A stretch of DNA of 64,000 bases. It comes from Mycobacterium marinum (lineage in GTDB: Bacteria; Actinomycetota; Actinomycetes; Mycobacteriales; Mycobacteriaceae). The stretch is from assembly GCF_003391395.1 (NCBI RefSeq), contig NZ_CP024190.1, forward strand, positions 1,488,001 to 1,552,000. Reading direction: 5' to 3'. Below are positions 44,474 to 52,454 of this stretch, piece after piece. A model generated the notes under the pieces. The model had not been told where the DNA came from, made no database searches, and saw only the letters and a program-made list of their open reading frames with translations. The first letter of the stretch is position 1, and every line of letters starts with the position of its first letter. The position numbers were made by a program, and so were the translations under genes.

Positions 44474-45655
44474 CTACCCCAGTCGCTCGATGATGGTCGC
44501 GTTGGCCATGCCGCCGCCCTCGCACATGGTCTGCAGGCCGTAGCGGCCACCGTGCTGCTCCAAAGTGTTGACCAGCGTGGTCATGATGCGCGCACCGCTG
44601 GCGCCCAACGGGTGGCCGATGGCGATTGCGCCGCCGTTGACATTGGTCTTGGCCAGATCCGCCCCGGTGTCCTTCGCCCAGGCCAGCACGACCGGGGCGA
44701 AGGCCTCGTTGACCTCGAACAGGTCGATGTCGCGCAGGGCCAACCCGGCGCGGCGTAGCGCCCTTTCGGTGGCCGCGATGACCCCGGTCAGCATGTAGAG
44801 CGGATCCGAACCCACCACCGTGGTGGTGTGAATGCGCGCCAACGGGCGCAGGCCCAGCTTCCGGGCGACGTCGCTGCTGGTGATCATGACCGCGGCGCTG
44901 CCGTCGGACAACGGTGACGAGTTACCCGGGGTGATCGACCAGTTGATCTGCGGGAAGCGCTCTTTGATCGCAGCGTTGTGGAACGCCGGCCGCAGTGCGG
45001 CGAGCGTATCGACGGTGGTGCCGGGGCGGATGATCTCGTCGTGGGTGAGCCCGGCGATCGGGATCAGCTCGTTGTCGAAGAGTCCGTCCTTGGTGGCGCG
45101 GGCGGCCTTGTCATGGCTGGCCGCGGAGAACTCGTCGAGTTGGGTGCGCGACAAGCCCCACCGTGCCGCAATCAGCTCGGCGCTGATGCCCTGGGGCACC
45201 AGCCCGTCGGGGTAGCGGTTGTTCATGTCCGCGCCGAACGGGTTGCTTCCGGGCAGCACCGAGGTGCCCATCGGGACGCGGCTCATCGATTCAACGCCAC
45301 CGGCGATCACCAGATCGTAAGCGCCGGCCAGCACGCCCTGGGCGGCAAAGCTGATGGCCTGCTGGCTGCTGCCGCATTGCCGGTCGATGGTGACCCCGGG
45401 AACCGATTCCGGGAATCCGGCACCCAGCAGCGCACTGCGCGCGATGTTGACCGCCTGATCGCCGACCTGGGTCACCGCGCCGGCAATCACATCGTCGACC
45501 TGTACCGGGTCGACGCCGGTTCGTGCCGCCAGTTGGCGCAGGCTGTGCGCCAGCAGGTCGGCGGGTAGGACCTGGTGCAGTGCGCCGTTGGCCTTGCCCT
45601 TGCCGATGGGGGTGCGGACCGCGCCGACGATGACGGCGTCGCGACTCTGGGACAT
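44474..45655 (-). CDS. Acetyl-CoA acetyltransferase / 3-ketoacyl-CoA thiolase
   Basis: A 393-residue degradative-type thiolase that cleaves or forms 3-ketoacyl-CoA. The nucleophilic C94 is in DRQCGSS, H348 in GHPLGASG and C378 in MCEGGGMANA, so the full catalytic set is present. The N-terminus (VIVGAVRTPIGKGKANGAL) is typical of FadA/AtoB-like enzymes. It is divergent from an HxlR regulator across a 90 bp gap holding a palindrome, which implies dedicated control. From memory the H37Rv locus lacks this pair. The chain-length preference is unknown. Confidence 0.93.
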   Translation of the reverse strand: MSQSRDAVIVGAVRTPIGKGKANGALHQVLPADLLAHSLRQLAARTGVDPVQVDDVIAGAVTQVGDQAVNIARSALLGAGFPESVPGVTIDRQCGSSQQAISFAAQGVLAGAYDLVIAGGVESMSRVPMGTSVLPGSNPFGADMNNRYPDGLVPQGISAELIAARWGLSRTQLDEFSAASHDKAARATKDGLFDNELIPIAGLTHDEIIRPGTTVDTLAALRPAFHNAAIKERFPQINWSITPGNSSPLSDGSAAVMITSSDVARKLGLRPLARIHTTTVVGSDPLYMLTGVIAATERALRRAGLALRDIDLFEVNEAFAPVVLAWAKDTGADLAKTNVNGGAIAIGHPLGASGARIMTTLVNTLEQHGGRYGLQTMCEGGGMANATIIERLG

Positions 45656-45684
45656 GGCTCCTCCTTGAGCTAAGTATTGATAAC

Positions 45685-45711
45685 TATACTCAGCTATAAC
45701 AGCTGGGTATA
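45685..45711. promoter_or_regulatory. Palindromic operator between thiolase and hxlR-type gene
   Basis: TATACTCAGCT at 45685-45695 and AGCTGGGTATA at 45701-45711 form an inverted repeat (10 of 11 positions match) around ATAAC. A further TATACTCA-like element extends to the right. It lies between the divergent thiolase and HxlR starts and is much more AT-rich than the surroundings, so it is a strong candidate binding site for the neighbouring regulator. Confidence 0.6.
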
Positions 45712-45743
45712 CTCAACGCAACCTGGAGCGGAGGGTGATCTTC

Positions 45744-46217
45744 GTGACAATGCTTGAGGGCCCACTGGCCGACCGTGATGGCTGGTCGGCGGTGGGCGAG
45801 TGTCCGATTGAGAAGACCATGGCCGTCGTCGGTACCAAATCCGCGATGCTGATCATGCGGGAGGCCTACTACGGCACTACCCGTTTTGATGACTTCGCCC
45901 GCCGGGTGGGTATCACCAAGGCCGCGACCTCGGCGCGGCTGGCCGAATTGGTCAGCCTCAAACTGCTGGCGCGGCGGCCGTATCGCGAGCCGGGGCAGCG
46001 CAGCCGCGATGAGTATGTGCTCACCGAGGCCGGGCTTGATTTCATGCCGGTGGTCTTTTCCCTGTTTCAGTGGGGCAAGCGCCACCTGCCCGGCGGCGAT
46101 CGCCTGCAACTGACCCACCTGGGCTGTGGGGCGCCGGCGCAGGTTGAAATTCGATGTGCCAAAGGGCACTTGGTGCCCGCCGACGAACTCGGTATGCGGT
46201 TGGTCAGGTCTCCCTGA
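45744..46217 (+). CDS. HxlR-family winged-helix transcriptional regulator
   Basis: A 157-residue DNA-binding protein. The winged-helix domain spans about 18-105: CPIEKTMAVVGTKSAMLIMRE opens it, with the recognition helix ITKAATSARLAELVSLKLL and the wing RRPYREPGQRSRDEYVLTE. A C-terminal extension contains two cysteines (LGCGAPAQVEIRCAKGH), which could form a small metal or redox site; HxlR proteins often sense aldehydes or redox stress. GTG at 45744 was chosen because GGAGGG lies eight bases upstream; GTG 45735 and ATG 45750 are alternatives. It presumably controls the divergent thiolase. Its 3' end overlaps rsgA by 14 bp. Confidence 0.87.
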   Translation: MTMLEGPLADRDGWSAVGECPIEKTMAVVGTKSAMLIMREAYYGTTRFDDFARRVGITKAATSARLAELVSLKLLARRPYREPGQRSRDEYVLTEAGLDFMPVVFSLFQWGKRHLPGGDRLQLTHLGCGAPAQVEIRCAKGHLVPADELGMRLVRSP

Positions 46218-47196
46218 GGGCGGTCAGCAGCCGGCGGGCCGCTGCCACGCGGCGCACCGCGGTTCCGGACAAACTGTCCAGTACGCATTCGGGATCGGCC
46301 GGCGGCCCCATGTGCCCGCAGCCGCGCGGGCAATCGCCGATCGCCTCGGCCAGGTCGGTAAAGGCCAGCAGCACGTCGTCTGGCTGGATGTGGGCCAAGC
46401 CGAACGAGCGGATTCCGGGAGTGTCGATCACCCACCCGCCGCCCTGCCCGTCCGTCTCGAGAGGCAGCGCGACCGACTGCGTCGACGTGTGCCGGCCCCT
46501 GCCGATCTCGGTGACCTCGCCGACGGCCCGATCGGCCTCGGGGACCAGGCGATTCACCAGAGTCGACTTGCCGACGCCGGAATGCCCGAGCAGTACGGTC
46601 GTCTTGCCGTCGAGCAGGTCGGCCACCGCGAGGAGCGGATCGTCGCGGCCCGCCGCAACCACCTGAAGGTCCAGTTCGAGGAACTGCTCGGCGAAAGGTT
46701 CGGGCGGGGCCAGGTCGGTCTTGGTCAGGCAGAGTATGGGGGTCAGCCCGCCCGTGTAGGCGGCGATCAAGGCCCGGTCCACCAATCCGCTGCGCGGTGG
46801 CGGGTCGGCCAGCGCCACCACCATCAACAACTGATCCGCGTTGGCGACCACGACCCGTTCGGTGGGGTCGGTGTCATCGGCGGTGCGACGCAGCACCGTT
46901 CGGCGTGGCCCCCTGCGCACGATGCGGGCCAGGGTGTCGGGGCGTCCGGACAGATCCCCGACCAGGTCGACGTCGTCGCCGACCACGATCGGGGTGCGTC
47001 CGAGCTCGCGGGCCCGCATCGCGGTGACCCGACGCAGCGGGTCCCCGCCGAGCACGCATCCCCAGCGGCCGCGGTCAACGGCGACCACCATGGCGGCTTC
47101 GGCGTCAGCGTGTTCCGGACGGGTCTTGGTTCGCGGACGTGAGCCGCGACCCGAACGGATCTTGACGTCGGATTCGTCGTAGTCGCCTGGCCTCAA
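46204..47196 (-). CDS. rsgA: RsgA, ribosome small-subunit-dependent GTPase
   Basis: RsgA is a late 30S assembly checkpoint GTPase. The 330-residue protein (same length as Rv3228) shows the circularly permuted GTPase order: an N-terminal OB-fold part, then G4 LTKTD, G1 GHSGVGKST, G3 DTPG, and a C-terminal zinc site (CPRGCGHMGPPADPEC). The start is a TTG overlapping the aroA stop by four bases (TTGA), giving the LRPGDYDESD N-terminus; longer frames upstream lie inside aroA and are not credible. It forms an operon with aroA. Confidence 0.93.
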   Translation of the reverse strand: MRPGDYDESDVKIRSGRGSRPRTKTRPEHADAEAAMVVAVDRGRWGCVLGGDPLRRVTAMRARELGRTPIVVGDDVDLVGDLSGRPDTLARIVRRGPRRTVLRRTADDTDPTERVVVANADQLLMVVALADPPPRSGLVDRALIAAYTGGLTPILCLTKTDLAPPEPFAEQFLELDLQVVAAGRDDPLLAVADLLDGKTTVLLGHSGVGKSTLVNRLVPEADRAVGEVTEIGRGRHTSTQSVALPLETDGQGGGWVIDTPGIRSFGLAHIQPDDVLLAFTDLAEAIGDCPRGCGHMGPPADPECVLDSLSGTAVRRVAAARRLLTALRET

Positions 47197-48488
47197 CCGC
47201 TGGACCCCTCGACCATCTCGGTCCACAGCTGTGGGAACTCCGGCAACGTCTTGCTGGTGGCCCCAATGTCGTCCACCTCGACCCCGGCCACCCGGAGCCC
47301 GACGATCGCGCCGGCCATCGCCATCCGATGATCGGCATAGGCGCGCCAGCTGCCCGGACGCAGCGGCGTAGCGGTGATCACCAGACCGTCGGAGGTTTGT
47401 TCGCAGTTGCCGCCGAGGCGGTTGATCTCGGTGCTCAAGGCGGCCAGCCGATCGGTCTCGTGGCCGCGCAGATGAGCGATGCCGGCCAGCCGGGACACCG
47501 ATCCGGGGCTGGCCAGCGCCGCCAGCGCCGCCACCGATGGGGTGAGTTCGCCGACATCGCGCAGGTCGACGTCGAATCCGCGGTAGGTCTGCGGACCCTG
47601 CACCTGAAGGCATGAATCAATATGTCGGACAGTGGAATTCAGTGTCTGCAGAATGTCGAGAATGTTCTTGGCGGGTTGCACGCTGTCCGCCGGCCAGCCG
47701 GTGATGGTCACCGCCCCGCCGGTGACCACGGCCGCCGCCAGAAATGCGACCGCATTGGTCAGATCCGGCTCGACGTCCCAATGCCGAGGCCTGAGGGCGC
47801 CGGGCCTGACCAGCCAGCGGTTGGGTATCGAGTCGTCGACATCGACGCCGGCTTGGCGCAGCATCTGCACCGTCATCGCGATGTGCGGTGCGGACGGCAG
47901 CTCCGAACCGGTGTGTTGCACCGTTAGGCCGTCGGTGAACGACGCCCCGGACAGCAGTAGGCCGGAGACGAACTGGGACGACGCGGACGCATCGATGGCC
48001 ACCGTGCCGCCCGCGACCGACCCGGTGCCTTGAACCCGGAACGGAAGGCCGGCACCATCGACGGGCACACCCAGGCCGCGCAGCGCATCCAGCAGCGGTG
48101 CGATGGGGCGGGCCCGGGCCTGCTCATCCCCGTCGAAGGTGATCGGGGCGGCGCTCAGCGCCGCCAGCGGGGGAACGAACCGCAACACCGTGCCGGCCAG
48201 GCCGCAGTCGACCCGGGCCTCGGGGCCGGGCCGGATGCGGCCACTGACCGTCAGCTCGGAACCAGTCCCGTCGACCCGCAAGCCCAACGTCTGCAACGCC
48301 TCGATCATCAGATCGGTATCGCGGCTGCGCAGCGCGCCGGTGATGGTCGAGGAGCCTTGGCCCTGTGCCGCCGCCAGCGCCGCAAGCACCAGCGTCCGGT
48401 TGGTCTGCGACTTCGAGCCCGGGACGGTCACGGTCGCGTGCACGGGTGTCGGTGCGAATGGGGCTGGCCATGGCTCGATGCTGCTCAC
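47193..48488 (-). CDS. aroA: 3-phosphoshikimate 1-carboxyvinyltransferase (EPSP synthase, AroA)
   Basis: AroA joins phosphoenolpyruvate to shikimate-3-phosphate in aromatic amino acid synthesis. The 431-residue protein has the N-terminal substrate loop PGSKSQTNRTLVLAALA, the LAGTVLRFVPPLAAL segment, a DGDEQARARP arginine loop and the C-terminal DHRMAMAGAIVGL signature. The GTG at 48488 gives SSIEPWPAPFAPTPVHATV; frames extending upstream run antisense into the SRAP gene. It is divergent from that gene by 54 bp. Confidence 0.95.
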   Translation of the reverse strand: MSSIEPWPAPFAPTPVHATVTVPGSKSQTNRTLVLAALAAAQGQGSSTITGALRSRDTDLMIEALQTLGLRVDGTGSELTVSGRIRPGPEARVDCGLAGTVLRFVPPLAALSAAPITFDGDEQARARPIAPLLDALRGLGVPVDGAGLPFRVQGTGSVAGGTVAIDASASSQFVSGLLLSGASFTDGLTVQHTGSELPSAPHIAMTVQMLRQAGVDVDDSIPNRWLVRPGALRPRHWDVEPDLTNAVAFLAAAVVTGGAVTITGWPADSVQPAKNILDILQTLNSTVRHIDSCLQVQGPQTYRGFDVDLRDVGELTPSVAALAALASPGSVSRLAGIAHLRGHETDRLAALSTEINRLGGNCEQTSDGLVITATPLRPGSWRAYADHRMAMAGAIVGLRVAGVEVDDIGATSKTLPEFPQLWTEMVEGSSG

Positions 48489-48542
48489 CGCTTCATCCTG
48501 CCGTGTCGGCGGGTGTCGTGGATACCAGGCACCATGGGAGTC

Positions 48543-49316
48543 ATGTGTGGACGGTTTGCGGTCACCACCGATCCGGCGTTGCTGGCCGAGAAGATCAACG
48601 CCATCGACGAAGCCAGCGGCGCGGCCTCCGATGGCTTCGCCCCCAACTACAACGTGGCCCCAACCGACATGATCGCCACCGTCGTGACCCGCCACAGCGA
48701 GCCCGATGACGAGCCGACTCGCCGCGTCCGGATGATGCGCTGGGGATTTGTGCCGTCGTGGGCCAAACCGGGGCCTCAGGGCGCACCGGAGGGCAAGGGG
48801 CCGCTGCTGATCAACGCCCGCGCGGAGACGGTCGCCACGTCGCCGGCGTTTCGTGGCGCTGCGCAGCACAAGCGTTGTCTGGTGCCGATGGACGGCTGGT
48901 ACGAATGGCGGGCCAACCCCGACGTTCTCATCGGCGCAGGGAGCAAGAAGGTTGCCAAGACGCCCTTCTTCATCCATCGCGCTGACGGCGACATGGTGTG
49001 CATGGCCGGGCTGTGGTCGGTGTGGAAGCCGAACAACGCGGCCGCCCCGTTGTTGAGCGCCACGATCATCACCACCGATGCCGCGGGCGAACTGGCCGGG
49101 ATCCACGACCGGATGCCGCTGATGCTGTCCGAAGGCGACTGGGACGCCTGGCTCAACCCGGATGCACCGCTGGACCCGGCGCTGTTGTCCCATCCGCCCG
49201 ATGTGCGCGACATGGCGTTTCGTGAGGTGTCCACGCTGGTCAACAGCGTGCGCAATAACGGGCCGGAGCTGCTGGAGCCGGCCGAGCCGCAGCCCGAACA
49301 GATCACGCTGCTCTAG
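48543..49316 (+). CDS. SRAP-domain protein (HMCES/YedK family), Rv3226c homologue
   Basis: SRAP proteins bind abasic sites in single-stranded DNA and form a stable thiazolidine crosslink through their N-terminal cysteine, shielding the lesion. In this 257-residue protein C2 follows the initiator methionine (MCGRF), and the other active-site positions are in place: N91 (LLINARAET), E121 (GWYEWR) and H188 (GIHDRMP). The tail after about 230 is a short acidic extension. ATG at 48543 is required to put cysteine at position 2. Confidence 0.93.
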   Translation: MCGRFAVTTDPALLAEKINAIDEASGAASDGFAPNYNVAPTDMIATVVTRHSEPDDEPTRRVRMMRWGFVPSWAKPGPQGAPEGKGPLLINARAETVATSPAFRGAAQHKRCLVPMDGWYEWRANPDVLIGAGSKKVAKTPFFIHRADGDMVCMAGLWSVWKPNNAAAPLLSATIITTDAAGELAGIHDRMPLMLSEGDWDAWLNPDAPLDPALLSHPPDVRDMAFREVSTLVNSVRNNGPELLEPAEPQPEQITLL

Positions 49317-49413
49317 CGTGCTGGCACGGGCTGTCTCGGCAAGACAACAAGCTGTCGATCTTTGTGCTTTCGCGACACTGCCCGAGCACCCCGCGCGGAC
49401 CTAGCATGCGGGT

Positions 49414-50298
49414 GTGACTGGCGCATACACGTACACCTTTGCAGACATCCGTAACCGCCCGGTGGCGGTGATCGGCGCGGGCACTCTGGGGCGCCGTATC
49501 GCGTTGATGTTCGCCAGCCGTGGCGGGACCGTGCGAATCTATGCGCGCCGCGCCGAACAGCGGGCCCAGGCAGCGCAGTATGTCGCAGACAATCTGCCGA
49601 AGCTGCTGCAGGACAGAGGTTTCGGTGAAGTCGGTAGTGTCACGGCCACGGATTGCCTGGCGACCGCACTAGAGGGTGCATGGCTGGCGGTCGAGTCCGT
49701 TCCCGAGAAGCTGGAGATCAAGACTGCGCTGTGGGGCCAGATCGATCAGGCGGCTCCGCCGGACACCATCTTCGCGACCAACTCGTCGTCCTTCCCGTCC
49801 CGGCTGATGGCCGACAACGTGCGCGACAAGACCCGGTTGTGCAACACGCATTTCTACATGCCGCCTCAGTTCAATGCGCTGGACCTGATGTCCGACGGCG
49901 AGACCGATCGCGGTCTCCTGGACACCTTGTTGGCCGTTCTGCCCGAATTCGGCGTGCATCCTTTCGAGGCGCGTCGGGAGTGCACCGGCTTCATCTTCAA
50001 TCGGGTCTGGGCCGCCATCAAACGTGAGTCGCTGGCCGTGGTCGCCGAGGGAGTGGCCCGCCCAGAGGACGTCGACGGGATGTTCAAGGTCAATTGGCGG
50101 GTACCGGCCGGGCCGTTCCAGCTGATGGACCAGGTCGGTCTGGACGTCGTGCTCGACATCGAAAACCACTATGCCGACGAGTTTCCGTACCTGCCGACAA
50201 ACGTGCGGGATTTGCTGCGGTCCTACGTGGACGCGGGCAGGCTCGGTGTCAAGAACGGCGAAGGCTTCTACACCTACCCGAATTCCTCGGATAGGTAG
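49414..50298 (+). CDS. 3-hydroxyacyl-CoA dehydrogenase family protein
   Basis: A 294-residue NAD-dependent dehydrogenase with the Rossmann motif VIGAGTLGRRIALMFASRG at about 18-36, the catalytic-region segment THFYMPPQF (histidine of the His-Glu pair) and a C-terminal helical domain ending in LGVKNGEGFYTYP. It belongs to the short 3HCDH group that includes L-3-hydroxyacyl-CoA, L-gulonate and carnitine dehydrogenases, so the substrate is open. GTG start. A PucR-type regulator follows 37 bp later, possibly its regulator. Confidence 0.87.
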   Translation: MTGAYTYTFADIRNRPVAVIGAGTLGRRIALMFASRGGTVRIYARRAEQRAQAAQYVADNLPKLLQDRGFGEVGSVTATDCLATALEGAWLAVESVPEKLEIKTALWGQIDQAAPPDTIFATNSSSFPSRLMADNVRDKTRLCNTHFYMPPQFNALDLMSDGETDRGLLDTLLAVLPEFGVHPFEARRECTGFIFNRVWAAIKRESLAVVAEGVARPEDVDGMFKVNWRVPAGPFQLMDQVGLDVVLDIENHYADEFPYLPTNVRDLLRSYVDAGRLGVKNGEGFYTYPNSSDR

Positions 50299-50335
50299 CT
50301 GCGCGAATCCGGGACCGTCTTGCTGGCACCGAAAC

Positions 50336-51643
50336 GTGACGGCAAGGGCTAACGTCGAGGACGTGGAGAATCCGCACCTCGATGGTGAGGTCGGGGTGAG
50401 CCGTTACGTCGCCGCTGTCGCCGTGCGACTGCACGACCGGTTGGGCGAGGTGGCTTCCCACATTCGGCGCTCGTTGGAGCGCACCATTCCCGAACTCGGT
50501 GGCGACCTTCGCATCGAGGAATTGCTGGGCACCAGCATCGAGGCCAACGTGGACACGATGCTGCATGCGCTGCGCTACGACATCGCCGTCGAGCGAGTCG
50601 AGGCGCCCACCACGGCATTGGAGTACGCGCGCCGACTGGCGCAGCATGGCGTGCCGGTCAACGCGTTGGTGCGGGCGTATCGGCTGGGCCAGCGCCTGAT
50701 GAACGAGCTGATCTTCGACGAGTTGCGGGCCACCGACATCCCGGAGTCGATGCGGGTGCCGGTTATCGAAGCGATCAGTGTCGCGATGTTCGAGTACATC
50801 GATTGGATGTCGCAGCAGGTCGTCGTCGTTTACGAGGACGAGCGCGAACGCTGGCTGGAAAACCAGAACAGTCTTCGTGGCGTGCGGGTGCGCGAGATCC
50901 TGGCCGCAGACAAGGAGATCGACGCCGACGCGGCGATCACTTCGGTGCGCCATCCGCTGCGATGGCACCATCTCGCCCTTGTCATGTGGTATCCCGACCA
51001 AGGCTCGGAAGTCGACGAACTGCCCAGGCTGCAACGCTTCCTGCGGGAACTGGGCGAAGCCGCCGGAGTCGACGCCAGCCCGTTGTTCGTGGCCGCCGAC
51101 CCGAGCTGCGGATGGGGGTGGCTGCCGTACCGGGCGGCGCCGGAGCGCGCCGTGGCGGCGGTCGCTGACTTCGTACGGTCTCACCCGGATTCACCGAACG
51201 TGGCGATCGGAACACCGGCCAGCGGGGTGGACGGCTTTCGCCGATCGCACCGGGAGGCGGCCGAAGCTCGCAGCGTTGGGATCCTGTGCGATCGCCGCCC
51301 ACCGCTGATGATCAGCGCCGGTGAACCCGGGTTGTCGGTGGTGGCGCGTTTTGGTGGCGACCTGGCCGGCACCCGAGAGTGGGTGGCCCAAGTCCTGGGC
51401 GAGCTGGCGCGCGACGGAGATAGCGACGCGCGGCTGCGCGATACCCTGCGCGTCTACCTGGCGTGCGGGTCGAGCTACAAGCTCGCCGCGCAGCGGCTCA
51501 ACATGCATTTCAACACGGTGAAGTATCGCGTCGGCCGCGCCGTCGCCCGGCGTGGCCGGGCGATCGGTAGCGACCGCCTTGATGTCGAACTCGCGCTGCT
51601 GGTGTGTCACTGGTACGGCGGCTCGGTCTTGCAGTCGAAATAG
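50336..51643 (+). CDS. PucR/CdaR-type helix-turn-helix transcriptional regulator
   Basis: A 435-residue regulator. Residues about 15-165 are an all-helical N-terminal domain (SHIRRSLERTIPELGGDLR), the middle resembles a GGDEF-like regulatory region common in the CdaR/PucR group, and the C-terminus has the helix-turn-helix YKLAAQRLNMHFNTVKYRV near 378-396. The start is uncertain: GTG 50336 is used here and GTG 50363 would give 426 residues. It follows the dehydrogenase gene closely, but the ligand and targets are unknown. Confidence 0.85.
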   Translation: MTARANVEDVENPHLDGEVGVSRYVAAVAVRLHDRLGEVASHIRRSLERTIPELGGDLRIEELLGTSIEANVDTMLHALRYDIAVERVEAPTTALEYARRLAQHGVPVNALVRAYRLGQRLMNELIFDELRATDIPESMRVPVIEAISVAMFEYIDWMSQQVVVVYEDERERWLENQNSLRGVRVREILAADKEIDADAAITSVRHPLRWHHLALVMWYPDQGSEVDELPRLQRFLRELGEAAGVDASPLFVAADPSCGWGWLPYRAAPERAVAAVADFVRSHPDSPNVAIGTPASGVDGFRRSHREAAEARSVGILCDRRPPLMISAGEPGLSVVARFGGDLAGTREWVAQVLGELARDGDSDARLRDTLRVYLACGSSYKLAAQRLNMHFNTVKYRVGRAVARRGRAIGSDRLDVELALLVCHWYGGSVLQSK

Positions 51644-51663
51644 GCCAGGACGGCCGGGCCGCG

Positions 51664-51840
51664 CTATCCGGCCTCGGGAACGGCCAGCCCCTGAGACCGG
51701 GTGCGACGCAGGTACCGGGCTGCCCGCGAGCCCGGGTCGGTGACGGTGTGCACCAGCGTGATCAAAGCCGGCACGATCAGCGGGAACAAGACAAGAGCAA
51801 GCATTCCGGCGATGGTCAGGTACGGCAGGATGACGGTCAT
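51664..51840 (-). CDS. Small single-pass membrane protein (58 residues)
   Basis: A short frame starting at an ATG at 51840. It encodes one hydrophobic helix (about 3-30, PYLTIAGMLALVLFPLIVPA) followed by a basic cytoplasmic-type tail (SRAARYLRRTRSQG). A GTGAG stretch lies about eight bases upstream of the start. The composition is coherent for a membrane microprotein, and the codon third positions look GC-rich like real mycobacterial genes. It is convergent with the PucR regulator. No family assigned; moderate confidence that it is real. Confidence 0.5.
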   Translation of the reverse strand: MTVILPYLTIAGMLALVLFPLIVPALITLVHTVTDPGSRAARYLRRTRSQGLAVPEAG

Positions 51841-52454
51841 GATCTACTCACATTTCTCCGCACCACCGATCTAGGACGCAGTGGGGCGGAATTAGTTTGT
51901 GGCTGTGGCTTATTCGAATGCGCACCGTTGCGCTCGGTACGTAAGTTAATTGCAGTCCGAGCGCGCTGCGATGTCGTCAAGCGACCAACTTTGGGTCCAG
52001 ACTTGTTGTCTGGAGACGAACCCAAACCCATCGGCGGCACCACCATGGTCAGCGCGCCCGGCCAATCCTGAAAAGGGCCCGTGCCCGCCCTGAGCGCCAA
52101 CCTCGTCGCATCAATAGATCGCCATCCGGAGCGTATTACCTTGCGCTGTAATGACTTACAATCGATCTTTGCCGAATTCGGTGCCGGTCCGGGTGATCGG
52201 GTAGCGGCCCTACCCGGTGATCGAACGCGACGCAGAGTTTGCGGACCTGCCTGCGAACTCTCCGGCGGCCGCTTTCGGCCATCCGCCCCGGCCGCAGTCC
52301 TGTCCAGGACCGACGGAAGCTGCCAGTCCTGGGCGGTCACGCGGGACGCTCCACCTGGCCCGATGCGCGCGCTTGCTGGCAGGTAACTGTCAGTTCACTG
52401 GCAAGTCGCTGCCGTACTCGCGGATCATCGGTCTTTGGTTGCTGAAATGAATTT
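51841..52454. other. Mostly non-coding stretch before the LuxR-type gene
   Basis: About 610 bp between a small membrane gene and the LuxR-type regulator. It is less GC-rich than its neighbours. The only recognisable content is a fragment resembling the start of an acyl-CoA synthetase at about 52081 (listed separately). Long minus-strand frames here are arginine/serine-rich and look like shadows. The LuxR promoter must lie near 52380-52450, an AT-richer stretch. Confidence 0.4.
52081..52250 (+). pseudogene. Possible decayed acyl-CoA synthetase (FadD-type) N-terminal fragment
   Basis: The plus strand reads PALSANLVASIDRHPERITL and then a CNDLQSIFAEFG stretch followed by PGDRVA, which resembles the opening of AMP-binding acyl-CoA synthetases (xxANLVxxxxxHPxRxALR, then YAEL and GDRVAL). 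Downstream the frame loses all similarity within about 20 codons, with likely frameshifts, and there are no AMP-binding motifs. I read it as a remnant left by deletion. The similarity is short, so confidence is low. Confidence 0.35.

Noticed and set aside
47196..47613. N-terminal extension of the rsgA frame inside aroA
   Set aside because: The TTG overlapping the aroA stop gives the same length as the known RsgA; the extension lies wholly within aroA in another frame.
48030..48542. Upstream extension of the SRAP frame
   Set aside because: SRAP chemistry needs cysteine at position 2, which fixes the start at 48543; the extension is antisense to aroA.
51837..52340. Minus-strand 167-codon frame upstream of the LuxR-type gene
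   Set aside because: It has Arg/Ser/Pro-rich shadow composition and overlaps the start region of the better supported 58-residue frame.
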